NCBI RefSeq assembly: GCF_900105735.1
Contig: NZ_LT629793.1
Coordinates: 2,170,001-2,234,000, forward strand
DNA: 64,000 nucleotides
Direction of reading: 5' to 3'
Source of the DNA: Pseudomonas yamanorum
GTDB taxonomy: Bacteria > Pseudomonadota > Gammaproteobacteria > Pseudomonadales > Pseudomonadaceae
Below the pieces are notes generated by a model. It saw only the letters and a list, made by a program, of their open reading frames with translations, made no database searches and had not been told where the DNA came from. A program made the position numbers and the translations under genes. Shown piece by piece: positions 52,233 through 62,088 of this stretch; positions within the stretch are counted from its first letter, which is position 1; each line of letters begins with the position of its first letter.

Positions 52233-52574
52233 TCAGTGCGGCGCTTCGGCGGCATGGTTAAGCGAATATTTCGGAATTTCAACAGTGAGGTCTTCTGTTC
52301 CCACTTTTGCCTGGCAGCTCAAGCGTGATGTCGGCTCCAGACCCCACGCCCTATCAAGATAGTCCTCTTCCAGCTCATCAGCCTCTTCGAGGCTATTGAA
52401 ACCTTCGCGAATGATGCAATGGCACGTGGTACAGGCGTTGACGCCGCCGCAGGCGCTTTCGATCTCGATGTGGTTGTCGTGAGCGACTTCGAGAATGGAC
52501 TTGCCGGTCTCAGCCTCCACGACCATACCGTCCGGGCAATGCTCGGCGTGTGGCAGAAAAATGATCTGCGGCAT
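52233..52574 (-). CDS. fdx: [2Fe-2S] ferredoxin of the ISC system
   Basis: A 113-aa adrenodoxin-type ferredoxin. The cluster cysteines are in ESACGGVNACTTCHCI and SRLSCQAKVG. It supplies electrons to cluster assembly on IscU. It lies 3 bases after hscA. Confidence 0.97.
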   Translation of the reverse strand: MPQIIFLPHAEHCPDGMVVEAETGKSILEVAHDNHIEIESACGGVNACTTCHCIIREGFNSLEEADELEEDYLDRAWGLEPTSRLSCQAKVGTEDLTVEIPKYSLNHAAEAPH

Positions 52575-52577
52575 CAG

Positions 52578-54440
52578 TTAATCCTCAAGTTCGTTCAAGT
52601 TGCGGCCCGCCAGGGCGGCTTTCACCGACTGGTCCATACGACGGGCGGCAAAGGCATCCGTCACTTGCGACAGACGCTTGGTCTGCTGCTCGATGGCGTA
52701 ACCATCGGTGCCTTTCATCAATTCAGCCAGCTCCTGCATCTGCAGGTCGATAACCATGCGCTCTTCGGCATCCAGCAGGCGCTCGCCGTCAGCCTCAAGG
52801 GCGCCCTGCACCGCTTCGAGCAGGCGCTGGGCGTCGACTTGCTGCTCTCGCAACACGCGAGCGACCTTGTCGTCACCGGCATACTGGAACGAATCCTTGA
52901 GCATCTTGGCGATTTCGCCGTCGGTCAGGCCGTAGGACGGCTTGACCTGGATGCTGGCTTCAACGCCGGAGGCCAGTTCGCGAGCGGCAACGCTGAGCAA
53001 GCCGTCGGCGTCGACCTGGAAGGTCACGCGAATCTTCGCCGCACCGGCCACCATCGCCGGAATTCCGCGCAATTCGAAGCGCGCCAGGGAACGGCAGTCG
53101 CTGATCAGTTCACGCTCACCTTGCAGCACATGAATCATCATGGCCGTCTGGCCATCTTTGTACGTCGTGAAGTCCTGGGCGCGGGCAACGGGGATGGTGG
53201 TGTTGCGTGGAATCACCTTCTCCATCAGGCCGCCCATGGTTTCCAGCCCCAGGGACAACGGAATCACGTCGAGCAGAAGCAGTTCGCCACCATCGCGCTT
53301 GTTACCGGCGAGGGTGTCGGCCTGGATCGCGGCACCAATGGCCACCACTTGATCCGGGTCGATTTCAGTCAGCGGCTGGCGACCGAAGGCTTCAGCTACC
53401 GCCTCACGAACACGTGGCACGCGGGTCGAACCGCCCACCATGACCACGGCAGCCACGTCTTCCAACTCGACACCGGAGTCACGTACGGCGCGGCGGCAGG
53501 CTTTCAGGCTGCGGGCGACCATCGGCTCGATCAAGGAATCGAACGCTTCGCGGGTCAGTTGAGCCGACCAGCTACCGTAGGAAACTTCCACCGACGCAGC
53601 ATCAGTCAGCGCTTCTTTGGCGGCGCAGGCGGTTTGCAGCAGATTACGTTGCGCGCCCGGATCCAGGTCGGCAGACAAGCCGGCGCTGGTGATGATCCAG
53701 CCCGCGATGGCATGATCGAAGTCATCGCCGCCCAGGGCCGTGTCGCCACCGGTAGCCAGCACTTCGAAGACACCGCCCGTCAGGCGCAGGATCGAAATAT
53801 CAAAGGTACCGCCGCCCAGGTCGTAAATAGCTACCAGGCCTTCGGCGTGCTGGTCCAGGCCGTAAGCCACAGCGGCCGCAGTCGGCTCGTTGAGCAGGCG
53901 CAACACGTTCAGGCCGGCGAGCTTCGCCGCATCCTTGGTGGCCTGGCGCTGAGCGTCATCGAAATATGCAGGAACAGTAATCACCGCACCCACCAGTTCG
54001 CCACCCAAGGTGGTTTCTGCACGCTGGCGCAGCACCTTGAGGATATCGGCCGACACTTCCACTGGGCTTTTCGGGCCCTGGATGGTGTCGATGAACGGCA
54101 TATGGGATTCACCGCCAACGAAGCGGTAAGGCAGTTGGTCACCCAGCTGCTTGACGTCGGACAGACCACGACCCATCAAGCGCTTGACCGACAGCACGGT
54201 ATTCAAAGGATCGGTAGACGCCGCGAGCTTGGCCGACTCGCCCACTTCGGTGCGGTCAGCGTGATAGCGCACGGCAGACGGCAGGATGACCTGACCATCC
54301 GCGTCAGGCAGCGGCTCGGAAAGACCGCTGCGCAATGCAGCGACCAGCGAATTGGTAGTGCCCAAGTCAATCCCGACCGCCAGACGACGCTGGTGCGGTT
54401 GAGGACTTTGACCGGGTTCGGCGATCTGCAGTAGGGCCAT
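52578..54440 (-). CDS. hscA: Hsp70-type chaperone HscA
   Basis: A 620-aa specialised Hsp70 that helps release clusters from IscU. The ATPase domain has [27 protein letters not shown] and [14 protein letters not shown]; the peptide-binding part starts near 385 ([17 protein letters not shown]). IscU here carries the LPPVK target motif. Confidence 0.97.
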   Translation of the reverse strand: MALLQIAEPGQSPQPHQRRLAVGIDLGTTNSLVAALRSGLSEPLPDADGQVILPSAVRYHADRTEVGESAKLAASTDPLNTVLSVKRLMGRGLSDVKQLGDQLPYRFVGGESHMPFIDTIQGPKSPVEVSADILKVLRQRAETTLGGELVGAVITVPAYFDDAQRQATKDAAKLAGLNVLRLLNEPTAAAVAYGLDQHAEGLVAIYDLGGGTFDISILRLTGGVFEVLATGGDTALGGDDFDHAIAGWIITSAGLSADLDPGAQRNLLQTACAAKEALTDAASVEVSYGSWSAQLTREAFDSLIEPMVARSLKACRRAVRDSGVELEDVAAVVMVGGSTRVPRVREAVAEAFGRQPLTEIDPDQVVAIGAAIQADTLAGNKRDGGELLLLDVIPLSLGLETMGGLMEKVIPRNTTIPVARAQDFTTYKDGQTAMMIHVLQGERELISDCRSLARFELRGIPAMVAGAAKIRVTFQVDADGLLSVAARELASGVEASIQVKPSYGLTDGEIAKMLKDSFQYAGDDKVARVLREQQVDAQRLLEAVQGALEADGERLLDAEERMVIDLQMQELAELMKGTDGYAIEQQTKRLSQVTDAFAARRMDQSVKAALAGRNLNELED

Positions 54441-54491
54441 GGTAATCAGGACTTATCTGTATATCAGGCGTGCAACCTGGGCGGCACTGGG

Positions 54492-55013
54492 TTAATCGTC
54501 GAGGCGCTCTTCTAACTGGCGCACTTCGTAGGTGAGCTTGTCGAGGAACTGCATGCGCCGCATCAGGCGTTCGGCCTGCTCACGTTGCGCTGCGTCATCC
54601 CAACAGGCTGCGAAGCTTTCGTTGAGTTCATCCTGGGCCACTTTCAGACGGCGCTTGAAGACCGCGACTCCGGCCAGATCGGCCTCGTCCTGCAGCTCTT
54701 CGAGCTCCTCGCGCCATTGCATCTGCTGCATCAGGAAATCAGGGTCCTGGACCGTGACTTCAAGCGGCAGCTCGCGACCGCCCATGGCGAGCAGGTAGCG
54801 CGCGCGTTTGGGAGGGTTCTTGAGCGTCTGATAGGCTTCGTTGAGGCTGGCTGATTGCTCCAGCGCCAAGCGTTGCTCACGCTCGGAAGCGTCAGCAAAG
54901 CGGTCCGGATGCACCCCACGCGCCAGTTCACGGTAGCGCGTGGCAAGCTGTTCAAGGTCCAGTCGAAAACTCGGCTGCAGCTCGAATAAAGCGAAATGAC
55001 AAGGAGTACCCAC
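54492..55013 (-). CDS. hscB: J-domain co-chaperone HscB
   Basis: A 173-aa co-chaperone for HscA. The GTG at 55013 with GAGG upstream is chosen; the open frame to 55052 runs into iscA. A J domain ([15 protein letters not shown] and HPDRFADAS with HPD) and a C-terminal helical domain that binds IscU are present. It is 8 bases after iscA. Confidence 0.95.
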   Translation of the reverse strand: MGTPCHFALFELQPSFRLDLEQLATRYRELARGVHPDRFADASEREQRLALEQSASLNEAYQTLKNPPKRARYLLAMGGRELPLEVTVQDPDFLMQQMQWREELEELQDEADLAGVAVFKRRLKVAQDELNESFAACWDDAAQREQAERLMRRMQFLDKLTYEVRQLEERLDD

Positions 55014-55021
55014 AATCAGCC

Positions 55022-55345
55022 TCAGATGTTGAAGCTTTCGCCGCAGCCACATTCACCGCGTACGTTGGGGTTGTTGAACTTGAAGCCTTCGTTCAACCCT
55101 TCCTTGACGAAATCGAGTTCGGTGCCGTCCAGGTAGGTCAGGCTTTTCGGGTCGATGATCACTTTTTCGCCGTGACTCTCGAACACTTGATCTTCCTCGA
55201 CCACCTCGTCGACGAACTCCAGCACGTAGGCAAGGCCGGAACAGCCCGTGGTGCGAACACCCAGACGAATCCCCTCACCTTTGCCGCGCCCGTCAAGGGA
55301 GCGTCGCACGTGTTTAGCCGCCGCTTCTGTCATGCTGATAGCCAT
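55022..55345 (-). CDS. iscA: A-type Fe-S carrier IscA
   Basis: A 107-aa A-type carrier. The three cysteines are in [14 protein letters not shown] and [11 protein letters not shown]. It carries iron or clusters to target proteins. It lies 27 bases after iscU. Confidence 0.97.
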   Translation of the reverse strand: MAISMTEAAAKHVRRSLDGRGKGEGIRLGVRTTGCSGLAYVLEFVDEVVEEDQVFESHGEKVIIDPKSLTYLDGTELDFVKEGLNEGFKFNNPNVRGECGCGESFNI

Positions 55346-55372
55346 CGTGACTCCTTACTCGTCGCCAAATGC

Positions 55373-55759
55373 TTAGATCAAGCCTTTCTTCTGCTTGTAG
55401 TCGCGAACAGCCGCCTTGATGGCGTCTTCTGCGAGTACGGAGCAGTGGATTTTCACTGGCGGCAAGGCCAGTTCTTCGGCTAGTTGGGTGTTGCTGATAG
55501 TCACAGCCTCATCCAGGGTCTTGCCTTTCATCCATTCGGTCGCCAGGGAGCTGGAGGCGATGGCCGAACCGCAACCGTAAGTCTTGAACTTGGCGTCTTC
55601 GATAACGCCGGCTTCGTTGACCTTGATCTGCAGGCGCATAACGTCGCCGCACGCCGGAGCGCCGACCATGCCGGTGCCGACATCAGGGTCTTCCGCGTTC
55701 ATCTTGCCGACGTTGCGCGGGTTTTCGTAGTGGTCGATGACCTTTTCGCTGTAAGCCAT
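55373..55759 (-). CDS. iscU: Fe-S scaffold IscU
   Basis: A 128-aa scaffold for cluster formation. The cysteines are in GAPACGDVMRL, YGCGSAIASSSL and IHCSVLAEDAI; LPPVK before the third is the HscA binding site. It starts MAYSEKVIDHYENPRNVG and is separated from iscS by 102 bases. Confidence 0.98.
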   Translation of the reverse strand: MAYSEKVIDHYENPRNVGKMNAEDPDVGTGMVGAPACGDVMRLQIKVNEAGVIEDAKFKTYGCGSAIASSSLATEWMKGKTLDEAVTISNTQLAEELALPPVKIHCSVLAEDAIKAAVRDYKQKKGLI

Positions 55760-55861
55760 GGTACTGAATCCTCACTCATCAGGGCCGCTCTGGAACCCTG
55801 TAAACACGCCTGCGTTTTCCGCCACGTCTTTACAGAGCCTTTTGGGTGGCGGCTTCTATAG

Positions 55862-57076
55862 TTAGTGTGCCGCCCACTCGATCTTGGAAATGTCGACACC
55901 GTCCTTGTACATGTCCCACAGCGGGGACAAGGTACGCAGCTTGGTGACGGCCTCGCAGACTTTCTGCGCGGCGTAGTCGACTTCTTCTTCGGTGGTGAAA
56001 CGGCCGAACGTAAAGCGGATCGAGCTATGAGCCAGTTCGTCGTTGCGGCCCAGGGCGCGCAGGACGTAGGACGGCTCAAGAGAAGCCGAGGTGCAGGCCG
56101 AACCGGACGAAACCGCCAGGTCCTTGAGCGCCATGATCAGCGACTCGCCTTCGACGTAGTTGAAGCTCAAATTCAGGTTGTGCGGTACGCGGGCGGTCAT
56201 GCTGCCGTTGATGTACAGCTCTTCAAGGTGCTCGACCTGCTTGTAGAAGCGATCGCTCAGGGCCTTGATGCGCACGTTTTCAGCAGCCATGTCTTCCTTG
56301 GCCACACGGAACGCTTCGCCGATGCCGACGATCTGGTGGGTCGCCAGGGTGCCGGAACGCATGCCGCGTTCGTGACCGCCGCCGTGCATGGTGGCTTCGA
56401 TACGTACGCGAGGCTTGCGGCTTACGTACAGCGCGCCAATGCCTTTAGGGCCGTAGGTCTTGTGGGCAGAGAACGACATCAGGTCGACTTTCAGTTTCGA
56501 CAGGTCGATATCGACCTTGCCGGTGGACTGAGCAGCGTCGACGTGCAGCAACACGCCCTTGGAGCGGGTCAGCTCGCCGATGGCGGCGATGTCGTTGATG
56601 GTGCCGATTTCGTTGTTCACGTGGATCACGGAAACCAGGATGGTGTCTTCACGCATCGCCGCTTCGATCATCGCAGGGGTCACGATACCGTCGGTGGTTG
56701 GCTCGAGGTAGGTGATCTCGAAACCTTCACGCTCCAGTTGGCGCATGGTGTCGAGGACAGCCTTATGCTCAATCTTGGTGGTGATCAGGTGTTTGCCTTT
56801 GGTCGCGTAGAAATGCGCCGCACCCTTGATTGCCAGGTTATCGGACTCGGTGGCACCGGAGGTCCAAACGATTTCACGCGGGTCGGCATTCACCAAGTCA
56901 GCGACCTGGCGACGAGCGTTTTCCACGGCTTCTTCGGCTTTCCAGCCGAAAACGTGGGAACGGGACGCCGGGTTACCGAAGTTTCCGTCAACCAGCAGGC
57001 ATTCGCTCATCTTTTGCGCGACACGCGGATCAACCGGGGTGGTCGCTGAGTAATCAAGGTAAATCGGCAATTTCAT
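55862..57076 (-). CDS. iscS: Cysteine desulfurase IscS
   Basis: A 404-aa PLP enzyme that takes sulfur from cysteine for clusters and tRNA thiolation. It begins [20 protein letters not shown]; the PLP lysine is in [12 protein letters not shown] and the active Cys 328 in [14 protein letters not shown]. It lies 50 bases after iscR. Confidence 0.98.
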   Translation of the reverse strand: MKLPIYLDYSATTPVDPRVAQKMSECLLVDGNFGNPASRSHVFGWKAEEAVENARRQVADLVNADPREIVWTSGATESDNLAIKGAAHFYATKGKHLITTKIEHKAVLDTMRQLEREGFEITYLEPTTDGIVTPAMIEAAMREDTILVSVIHVNNEIGTINDIAAIGELTRSKGVLLHVDAAQSTGKVDIDLSKLKVDLMSFSAHKTYGPKGIGALYVSRKPRVRIEATMHGGGHERGMRSGTLATHQIVGIGEAFRVAKEDMAAENVRIKALSDRFYKQVEHLEELYINGSMTARVPHNLNLSFNYVEGESLIMALKDLAVSSGSACTSASLEPSYVLRALGRNDELAHSSIRFTFGRFTTEEEVDYAAQKVCEAVTKLRTLSPLWDMYKDGVDISKIEWAAH

Positions 57077-57126
57077 GGACTTTCTCCTAAATCAGGCTGG
57101 CTGGCGTGCCGTTAGCTCTTCGGCTG

Positions 57127-57618
57127 TCACTCGACGGCGGACGCTTCAATCTTGTCCAGACGCGGCGCCTTGGTGTTGCAACGGCGCTGGTCCTGACGCT
57201 GGGCTACTTCTTGCACCTCACGGCGAGTCACAAGATCAGCCAAGCTGATACCACTCAAAAACTCATGGATCTGCAGGCTCAGGTCACACCACAAGTGGTG
57301 CGTAAGGCAGGTGTCGCCTGCGTGGCAATCACCCAGGCCCTGGCATTTGGTGGCATCGACGGATTCATTCACCGCGTCGATCACCTGGGCAACCTGGATG
57401 CCCTGCATGTCGCGGGACAGTTGATAGCCGCCGCCTGGACCACGAACGCTGGAAACCAGATTGCTGCGGCGCAACTTGGCGAACAACTGCTCGAGGTAGG
57501 ACAGGGAAATGCCTTGGCGCTCGGAGATATCGGCCAGGGACACCGGCCCATTTTGCGCGTGCAAGGCCAGGTCAAGCATGGCGGTCACCGCGTATCGGCC
57601 TTTTGTAGTCAGTCTCAT
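57127..57618 (-). CDS. iscR: Rrf2-family iron-sulfur regulator IscR
   Basis: A 163-aa regulator that senses Fe-S cluster supply and represses the isc operon. The start [14 protein letters not shown] at 57618 is correct; the longer frame passes through the promoter. A winged HTH is followed by the cluster ligands Cys 92, 98 and 104 with His 107 ([17 protein letters not shown]). It is the first gene of the operon, with two type 1-like IscR sites upstream. Confidence 0.97.
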   Translation of the reverse strand: MRLTTKGRYAVTAMLDLALHAQNGPVSLADISERQGISLSYLEQLFAKLRRSNLVSSVRGPGGGYQLSRDMQGIQVAQVIDAVNESVDATKCQGLGDCHAGDTCLTHHLWCDLSLQIHEFLSGISLADLVTRREVQEVAQRQDQRRCNTKAPRLDKIEASAVE

Positions 57619-57651
57619 GGACAAGTACCAAGGTGTTTCAGAATGGGAGCA

Positions 57652-57710
57652 AGTATGCGATTCCCGAGTATTTAAGTCAACTATAAGACCTAGTACTTTA
57701 GTCAGGAATA
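57652..57710 (-). promoter_or_regulatory. isc promoter with two IscR sites
   Basis: On the minus strand TTGACT (57675-57680) and CATACT (57652-57657) are 17 bases apart. Two sequences that fit the type 1 IscR site (ATASYYGACT then AGTCRRSTAT-like ends) lie at about 57660-57684, over the -35, and about 57683-57710, just upstream. This is the expected autorepression layout. Confidence 0.82.
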
Positions 57711-57802
57711 CCCGTAAAAAGGGCGCGCAAATAATAGCAGGGTGGGGCGGGATGGACCAGCGGGAACAGGGCCAAGCCGGGAATGCTGGACAAATGGAGG
57801 TC

Positions 57803-57896
57803 AAAATGTGGGAGCGGGCTTGCTCACGAATGCGGTGGATCAGTCAATATATTCGGCGACTGACACGCAGCTTTCGCGAGCAAGCCCGCTCCCACA
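57803..57896. repeat. REP pair between iscR and cysE
   Basis: Inverted arms GTGGGAGCGGGCTTGCTCAC (about 57807-57826, one base off the usual core) and GCGAGCAAGCCCGCTCCCAC (about 57876-57895), separated by about 50 bases. The rest of 57711-57921 has no gene. Confidence 0.88.
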
Positions 57897-57921
57897 CGGG
57901 TTTTGCAGTGATTGCGAGACT

Positions 57922-58707
57922 TCAGCCCGCCTTGGTGGCGGCACCTTCGTCCTTGATCTCGGCAAAGTCTTCGGTGCGCAGCTCAGGCAAGTCCTTGGCG
58001 CAGTAGTTGCTGCCAAGGTCTTTCAGGGCACCGCACATACCGTCCAGCTTGCCATCCACCGCTTGCAGGTGGTCGAGCAATTGGCCAATCGCTCGCGCCA
58101 CCGGGTCGGGCATGTCTTCGCTGACACCATAGGCATCGAAGCCGATTTTCTCGGCCATGGCCTTGCGCTTGGCTTCCTGCTCATCACCGACTTCCGGCTT
58201 GACGATAATCCTCCCCGGAATGCCGACAACCGTTGCACCAGGCGGTACGGCCTTGGTCACCACGGCGTTGGAGCCGACCTTGGCGCCCGCACCGACCGTA
58301 AACGGGCCGAGGACTTTGGCGCCCGCCCCCACTACAACGCCATCTTCCAGCGTCGGGTGACGCTTGCCTTTGTTCCAGGTGGTGCCGCCCAGGGTCACGC
58401 CCTGATACAGGGTTACGTCATCACCAATCTCGGCAGTTTCACCAATAACGATGCCCATGCCGTGGTCGATAAAGAAGCGGCGACCGACCTTGGCGCCCGG
58501 ATGAATCTCGATCCCGGTCAACCAGCGACCAAAGTTGGAGACCAGCCGCGCCAGCCATTTCCACCCCATATTCCACAAGGCACCAGACAGGCGATGGATC
58601 CAGATCGCGTGCATGCCCGGGTAGCAGGTCAGCACTTCAAAGGCGTTGCGCGCCGCCGGGTCACGGTGGAAAACACTCTGGATATCTTCTCGCAAACGCT
58701 CGAACAT
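57922..58707 (-). CDS. cysE: Serine O-acetyltransferase
   Basis: A 261-aa enzyme that makes O-acetylserine for cysteine synthesis. The N-terminal helical part ([20 protein letters not shown]) leads to a left-handed beta-helix of hexapeptide repeats with [19 protein letters not shown] and [20 protein letters not shown]. It lies 2 bases after trmJ. The tail (about 180-261) is longer than in enteric CysE shorter forms. Confidence 0.95.
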   Translation of the reverse strand: MFERLREDIQSVFHRDPAARNAFEVLTCYPGMHAIWIHRLSGALWNMGWKWLARLVSNFGRWLTGIEIHPGAKVGRRFFIDHGMGIVIGETAEIGDDVTLYQGVTLGGTTWNKGKRHPTLEDGVVVGAGAKVLGPFTVGAGAKVGSNAVVTKAVPPGATVVGIPGRIIVKPEVGDEQEAKRKAMAEKIGFDAYGVSEDMPDPVARAIGQLLDHLQAVDGKLDGMCGALKDLGSNYCAKDLPELRTEDFAEIKDEGAATKAG

Positions 58708-58709
58708 TT

Positions 58710-59480
58710 TTAATCCTTCCGCTTAAGAAGCTCGCCACGGGCCGCTTTTTGGGTTTCCGTGAGGATGCCACGCAATATATTCATTTCCGCCCGGCTGACC
58801 GAGCTGCGTCCGTACAACCGACGCAGGCGCGCCATCAAGTGCCGTGGCTTTTCCGGATCGAGGAATTCGATGGCCACCAGGGTTTGCTCCAGGTGCTCAT
58901 AGAACCGCTCCAGCTCGTCCATGGTGGCCAACTCGCCACTCTTGGTCGATGCAACCTCGTCCTTCTCTACCTTGCTTGGCTGGCCTTCAGCGGCCAGCCA
59001 GGCCATGCGCACTTCATAACTCAACACCTGCACCGCTGCCCCGAGGTTCAGCGAACTGAACTCAGGGTCTGATGGGATGTGCACGTGATAATGACATCGC
59101 TGCAGCTCTTCATTGGTCAGGCCGGAGTCTTCACGGCCAAATACCAAGGCGATTTCAGCGCCGCCGGCGGCCTCTTCCACGACTTTGGTCCCGCATTCGC
59201 GAGGATCCAGCAGCGGCCAGGGGATGCGACGGTCGCGAGCGCTGGTGCCGAGCACCAGGTTGCAGCCGACCAGAGCATCTTCCAGCGTGGCGACGACCTG
59301 GGCTTTTTCGAGGATGTCATTGGCACCGGACGCGCGAGCATCGGCCTCGTGGTGCGGGAACACACGCGGCTCCACCAGCACCAGGCGCGTCAGCCCCATG
59401 TTCTTCATGGCTCGCGCCACGCCGCCGATATTGCCGGGATGACTGGTATTGACGAGGACGACACGGATGTTTTGCAGCAA
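58710..59480 (-). CDS. trmJ: tRNA (cytidine/uridine-2'-O-)-methyltransferase TrmJ
   Basis: A 256-aa SPOUT enzyme that methylates tRNA position 32. It starts [19 protein letters not shown] and has [26 protein letters not shown] and [15 protein letters not shown], the knot motifs. A helical C-terminal part follows. It is divergent from suhB and precedes cysE. Confidence 0.96.
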   Translation of the reverse strand: MLQNIRVVLVNTSHPGNIGGVARAMKNMGLTRLVLVEPRVFPHHEADARASGANDILEKAQVVATLEDALVGCNLVLGTSARDRRIPWPLLDPRECGTKVVEEAAGGAEIALVFGREDSGLTNEELQRCHYHVHIPSDPEFSSLNLGAAVQVLSYEVRMAWLAAEGQPSKVEKDEVASTKSGELATMDELERFYEHLEQTLVAIEFLDPEKPRHLMARLRRLYGRSSVSRAEMNILRGILTETQKAARGELLKRKD

Positions 59481-59561
59481 GGGAGGCGCTCTCGGACACG
59501 GGAAAGGGGAGCAAATCTTACAGAACAGCCTAAGGTTATGCCATGAAAGGTAACGTCGTCC

Positions 59562-59589
59562 TTCACCTGAAGAAAGTTTCTGCTAGAAT
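59562..59589 (+). promoter_or_regulatory. suhB promoter (predicted)
   Basis: TTCACC (59562-59567) and TAGAAT (59584-59589) are 16 bases apart. Transcription would start about 30 bases before the suhB ATG. Confidence 0.55.
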
Positions 59590-59625
59590 GCTCGGCTTTC
59601 TTTAACAACCTTAGGTGACACATCC

Positions 59626-60441
59626 ATGCAGCCCATGCTGAATATCGCGCTGCGCGCCGCCCGCAGCGCCAGTGAATTGATCTTCCGCTCCATCGAGCGC
59701 CTGGATACCATCAAGGTCGACGAAAAAGACGCCAAGGATTACGTATCCGAGGTGGATCGCGCCGCCGAGCAGAAAATCATCGACGCGCTGCGCAAGGCCT
59801 ACCCTACCCACGGCATCCTCGGTGAAGAAACCGGTTTGCACAAAGGTAGCGGCGAAGGCGAAGACTACCTGTGGATCATCGACCCACTGGATGGCACCAC
59901 CAACTTCCTGCGCGGCATCCCGCACTTTGCCGTGAGCATTGCCTGCAAATACCGTGGCCGCCTGGAGCACGCCGTTGTTCTGGACCCGGTTCGCCAGGAA
60001 GAATTCACCGCCAGCCGTGGCCGTGGCGCCCAGTTGAACGGTCGTCGCCTGCGTGTCAGCGGTCGCACCAGCCTGGACGGCGCCCTGCTGGGTACCGGCT
60101 TCCCGTTCCGTGATGACCAGATGGACAACCTGGAAAACTACTTGGGCATGTTCCGCGCCCTGGTTGGCCAGACCGCCGGCATCCGTCGCGCCGGTGCAGC
60201 CAGCCTGGACCTGGCTTATGTCGCTGCCGGTCGTTTTGATGCGTTCTGGGAGTCGGGCCTGTCCGAGTGGGACATGGCTGCAGGTGCTCTGCTGATTCAA
60301 GAAGCGGGCGGTTTGGTGAGCGACTTCACCGGCGGTCACGACTTCCTGGAGAAGGGCCACGTGGTTGCAGGCAACACCAAATGCTTCAAGGCAGTACTGA
60401 CGGCGATCCAGCCGCACCTGCCGGCTTCGCTGAAGCGCTAA
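59626..60441 (+). CDS. suhB: Inositol monophosphatase-family protein SuhB
   Basis: A 271-aa magnesium-dependent phosphatase and, in enterics, a factor for ribosomal RNA transcription. Metal motifs GEETG, WIIDPLDGTTNFLRG and SEWDMAAGALLIQEAGG are complete. It stands alone, divergent from trmJ, with a terminator after it. Confidence 0.96.
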   Translation: MQPMLNIALRAARSASELIFRSIERLDTIKVDEKDAKDYVSEVDRAAEQKIIDALRKAYPTHGILGEETGLHKGSGEGEDYLWIIDPLDGTTNFLRGIPHFAVSIACKYRGRLEHAVVLDPVRQEEFTASRGRGAQLNGRRLRVSGRTSLDGALLGTGFPFRDDQMDNLENYLGMFRALVGQTAGIRRAGAASLDLAYVAAGRFDAFWESGLSEWDMAAGALLIQEAGGLVSDFTGGHDFLEKGHVVAGNTKCFKAVLTAIQPHLPASLKR

Positions 60442-60453
60442 GCGAGCGAGCAC

Positions 60454-60482
60454 AAAAAAGCACCCCTCGGGGTGCTTTTTTT
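60454..60482. terminator. Bidirectional terminator after suhB
   Basis: AAAAAAGCACCCC at 60454-60466 pairs with GGGGTGCTTTTTT at 60469-60481, two-base loop. It can serve suhB and the convergent glycine-zipper gene. Confidence 0.92.
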
Positions 60483-60492
60483 ATATCTGGAA

Positions 60493-61041
60493 TTACTGCT
60501 GCGGCTGGTTCTGACCGATAACCAGGCGCCCTTCCTTGTCGACCGGGATCTGATTGCCTGGATCACGATCCATGCGCACAGAGCCTTCCTTGCCGTCCAG
60601 GGTGTAACGCACGTCGTACCCGACAACCTTGTCGCTGATGTCGTTAACAGTGTTACAACGGGTTTGCGTAGTGGTGTAGGTATCGCGGTTCTGCATGCCT
60701 TCCTGAACCTTGTTACCGGCATAACCGCCACCAACCGCACCGGCCACCGTGGCCAGCTTCTTGCCATTGCCGCCGCCGACCTGATTACCCAACAGGCCGC
60801 CCGCCAGCGCACCAACCACCGTACCGACGATCTGGTGCTGATCCTGCACAGGCTTCTGCCGGGTTACGGCAACGTCCTTGCAGACTTCACGCGGGGTTTT
60901 AATCTGGGTTTTCACCGGCTGCACCGCCAGCACTTGCGCATACTCAGGGCCGCTTTTTACCAGGCTGTAGGTGGCAACAGCACCCCCGGCAGTCACACCG
61001 ACAGCACCCAATACCGCACCAACCAGTAACGACTTGTTCAC
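60493..61041 (-). CDS. Glycine-zipper 2TM-domain envelope protein
   Basis: A 182-aa protein. The N-terminus is a hydrophobic segment (about 4-28, LLVGAVLGAVGVTAGGAV) that acts as signal or anchor. Residues about 70-110 have the Gly-zipper GTVVGALAGGLLGNQVGGG and AGAVGGGYAGNKV, as in the Rick_17kDa/2TM outer-membrane family. Two cysteines (VCKDV, TRCNTV) may form a disulfide. Function is not known; an envelope role is probable. Confidence 0.85.
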   Translation of the reverse strand: MNKSLLVGAVLGAVGVTAGGAVATYSLVKSGPEYAQVLAVQPVKTQIKTPREVCKDVAVTRQKPVQDQHQIVGTVVGALAGGLLGNQVGGGNGKKLATVAGAVGGGYAGNKVQEGMQNRDTYTTTQTRCNTVNDISDKVVGYDVRYTLDGKEGSVRMDRDPGNQIPVDKEGRLVIGQNQPQQ

Positions 61042-61100
61042 GTGAACCTCCTGACCATCACAAACGGACCGAACGATCCGCGCTATACCCAGCCTTGGAG

Positions 61101-61134
61101 CAAAAAAAAAGGCGCGAGTTCAATACTCGCGCCT
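61101..61134 (-). terminator. Intrinsic terminator of secDF
   Basis: GGCGCGAGT (61111-61119) pairs with ACTCGCGCC (61125-61133). On the minus strand a run of nine T follows. Confidence 0.9.
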
Positions 61135-61164
61135 TATTTGTAACAGCAGATCAACAAACACCCA

Positions 61165-62079
61165 TCAAGGGCGGTCGTCGACCTCCTTGCCGGTGCTGGC
61201 AGGAGGGATCAGGTCTTCGCTGTTGAGGTTCAGCCAGATCAGTACCACGTTGGCGATGTAGATCGACGAGTAGGTACCCGCCAGTACGCCGATGAACAGC
61301 GACAGCGAGAAGCCCCACAGGTTATCGCCACCGAACACCATCAGCGCGGCAATTGCCAGCAAGGTGGAGATCGAGGTTGCCATGGTTCGCAGCAGGGTCT
61401 GAGTGGTGGAGATGTTGATGTTCTCGATCAACGTCGCCTTGCGCAGCACCCGGAAGTTCTCACGAACCCGGTCGAATACCACGATGGTGTCGTTGAGGGA
61501 GTAACCAATGATCGCCAGCACCGCCGCCAATACAGTCAGGTCGAAGGTGATCTGGAAGTAGGCCAGGATGCCCACGGTCACGATCACGTCGTGGATCAGC
61601 GACACAATGGCGCCGACACCGAACTTCCACTGAAAGCGGAAAGCCAGGTAGATCATGATGCCGACCAGCGCCATCAGCATGCCGAGGCCGCCCTGGTCGC
61701 GCAGCTCTTCACCCACTTGCGGGCCCACGAACTCGACGCGCTTGACCGAGGCCGGGTTGTCGCCGCCGACCTTCTGCAAGGCCTCGGCTACCTGGTGACC
61801 CAGTTGCGGGTCTTCCCCCGGCATACGCACCAGCAGGTCAGTGGTTGCACCAAAGCTCTGGACGATGGCTTCGTGATAGCCGGCCTTGACCAGCTCGTTG
61901 CGCACCAGGCTAACGTCGGCCGGCTTCTCGTAGGTCAGCTCGATGAGCGTACCGCCGGTGAAGTCCAGACCGTAGTTCAGGCCCTTATGGAACCAGCTGA
62001 ACAACGCCAGAACGGTAAGGAGCATGGTGAAGCCGAACGCAACGTTGCGAACGCCCATGAAGTTGATTGTACGTAACAT
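61165..62079 (-). CDS. secF: Protein-export membrane protein SecF
   Basis: A 304-aa partner of SecD that uses the proton gradient to complete protein export. Six membrane segments, a periplasmic loop (about 40-130), the DFTGGTLIELTYE motif and the GYSLNDTIVVFDRVREN motif are present. It lies 9 bases after secD; a terminator follows. Confidence 0.97.
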   Translation of the reverse strand: MLRTINFMGVRNVAFGFTMLLTVLALFSWFHKGLNYGLDFTGGTLIELTYEKPADVSLVRNELVKAGYHEAIVQSFGATTDLLVRMPGEDPQLGHQVAEALQKVGGDNPASVKRVEFVGPQVGEELRDQGGLGMLMALVGIMIYLAFRFQWKFGVGAIVSLIHDVIVTVGILAYFQITFDLTVLAAVLAIIGYSLNDTIVVFDRVRENFRVLRKATLIENINISTTQTLLRTMATSISTLLAIAALMVFGGDNLWGFSLSLFIGVLAGTYSSIYIANVVLIWLNLNSEDLIPPASTGKEVDDRP

Positions 62080-62088
62080 GGCAGCCCC

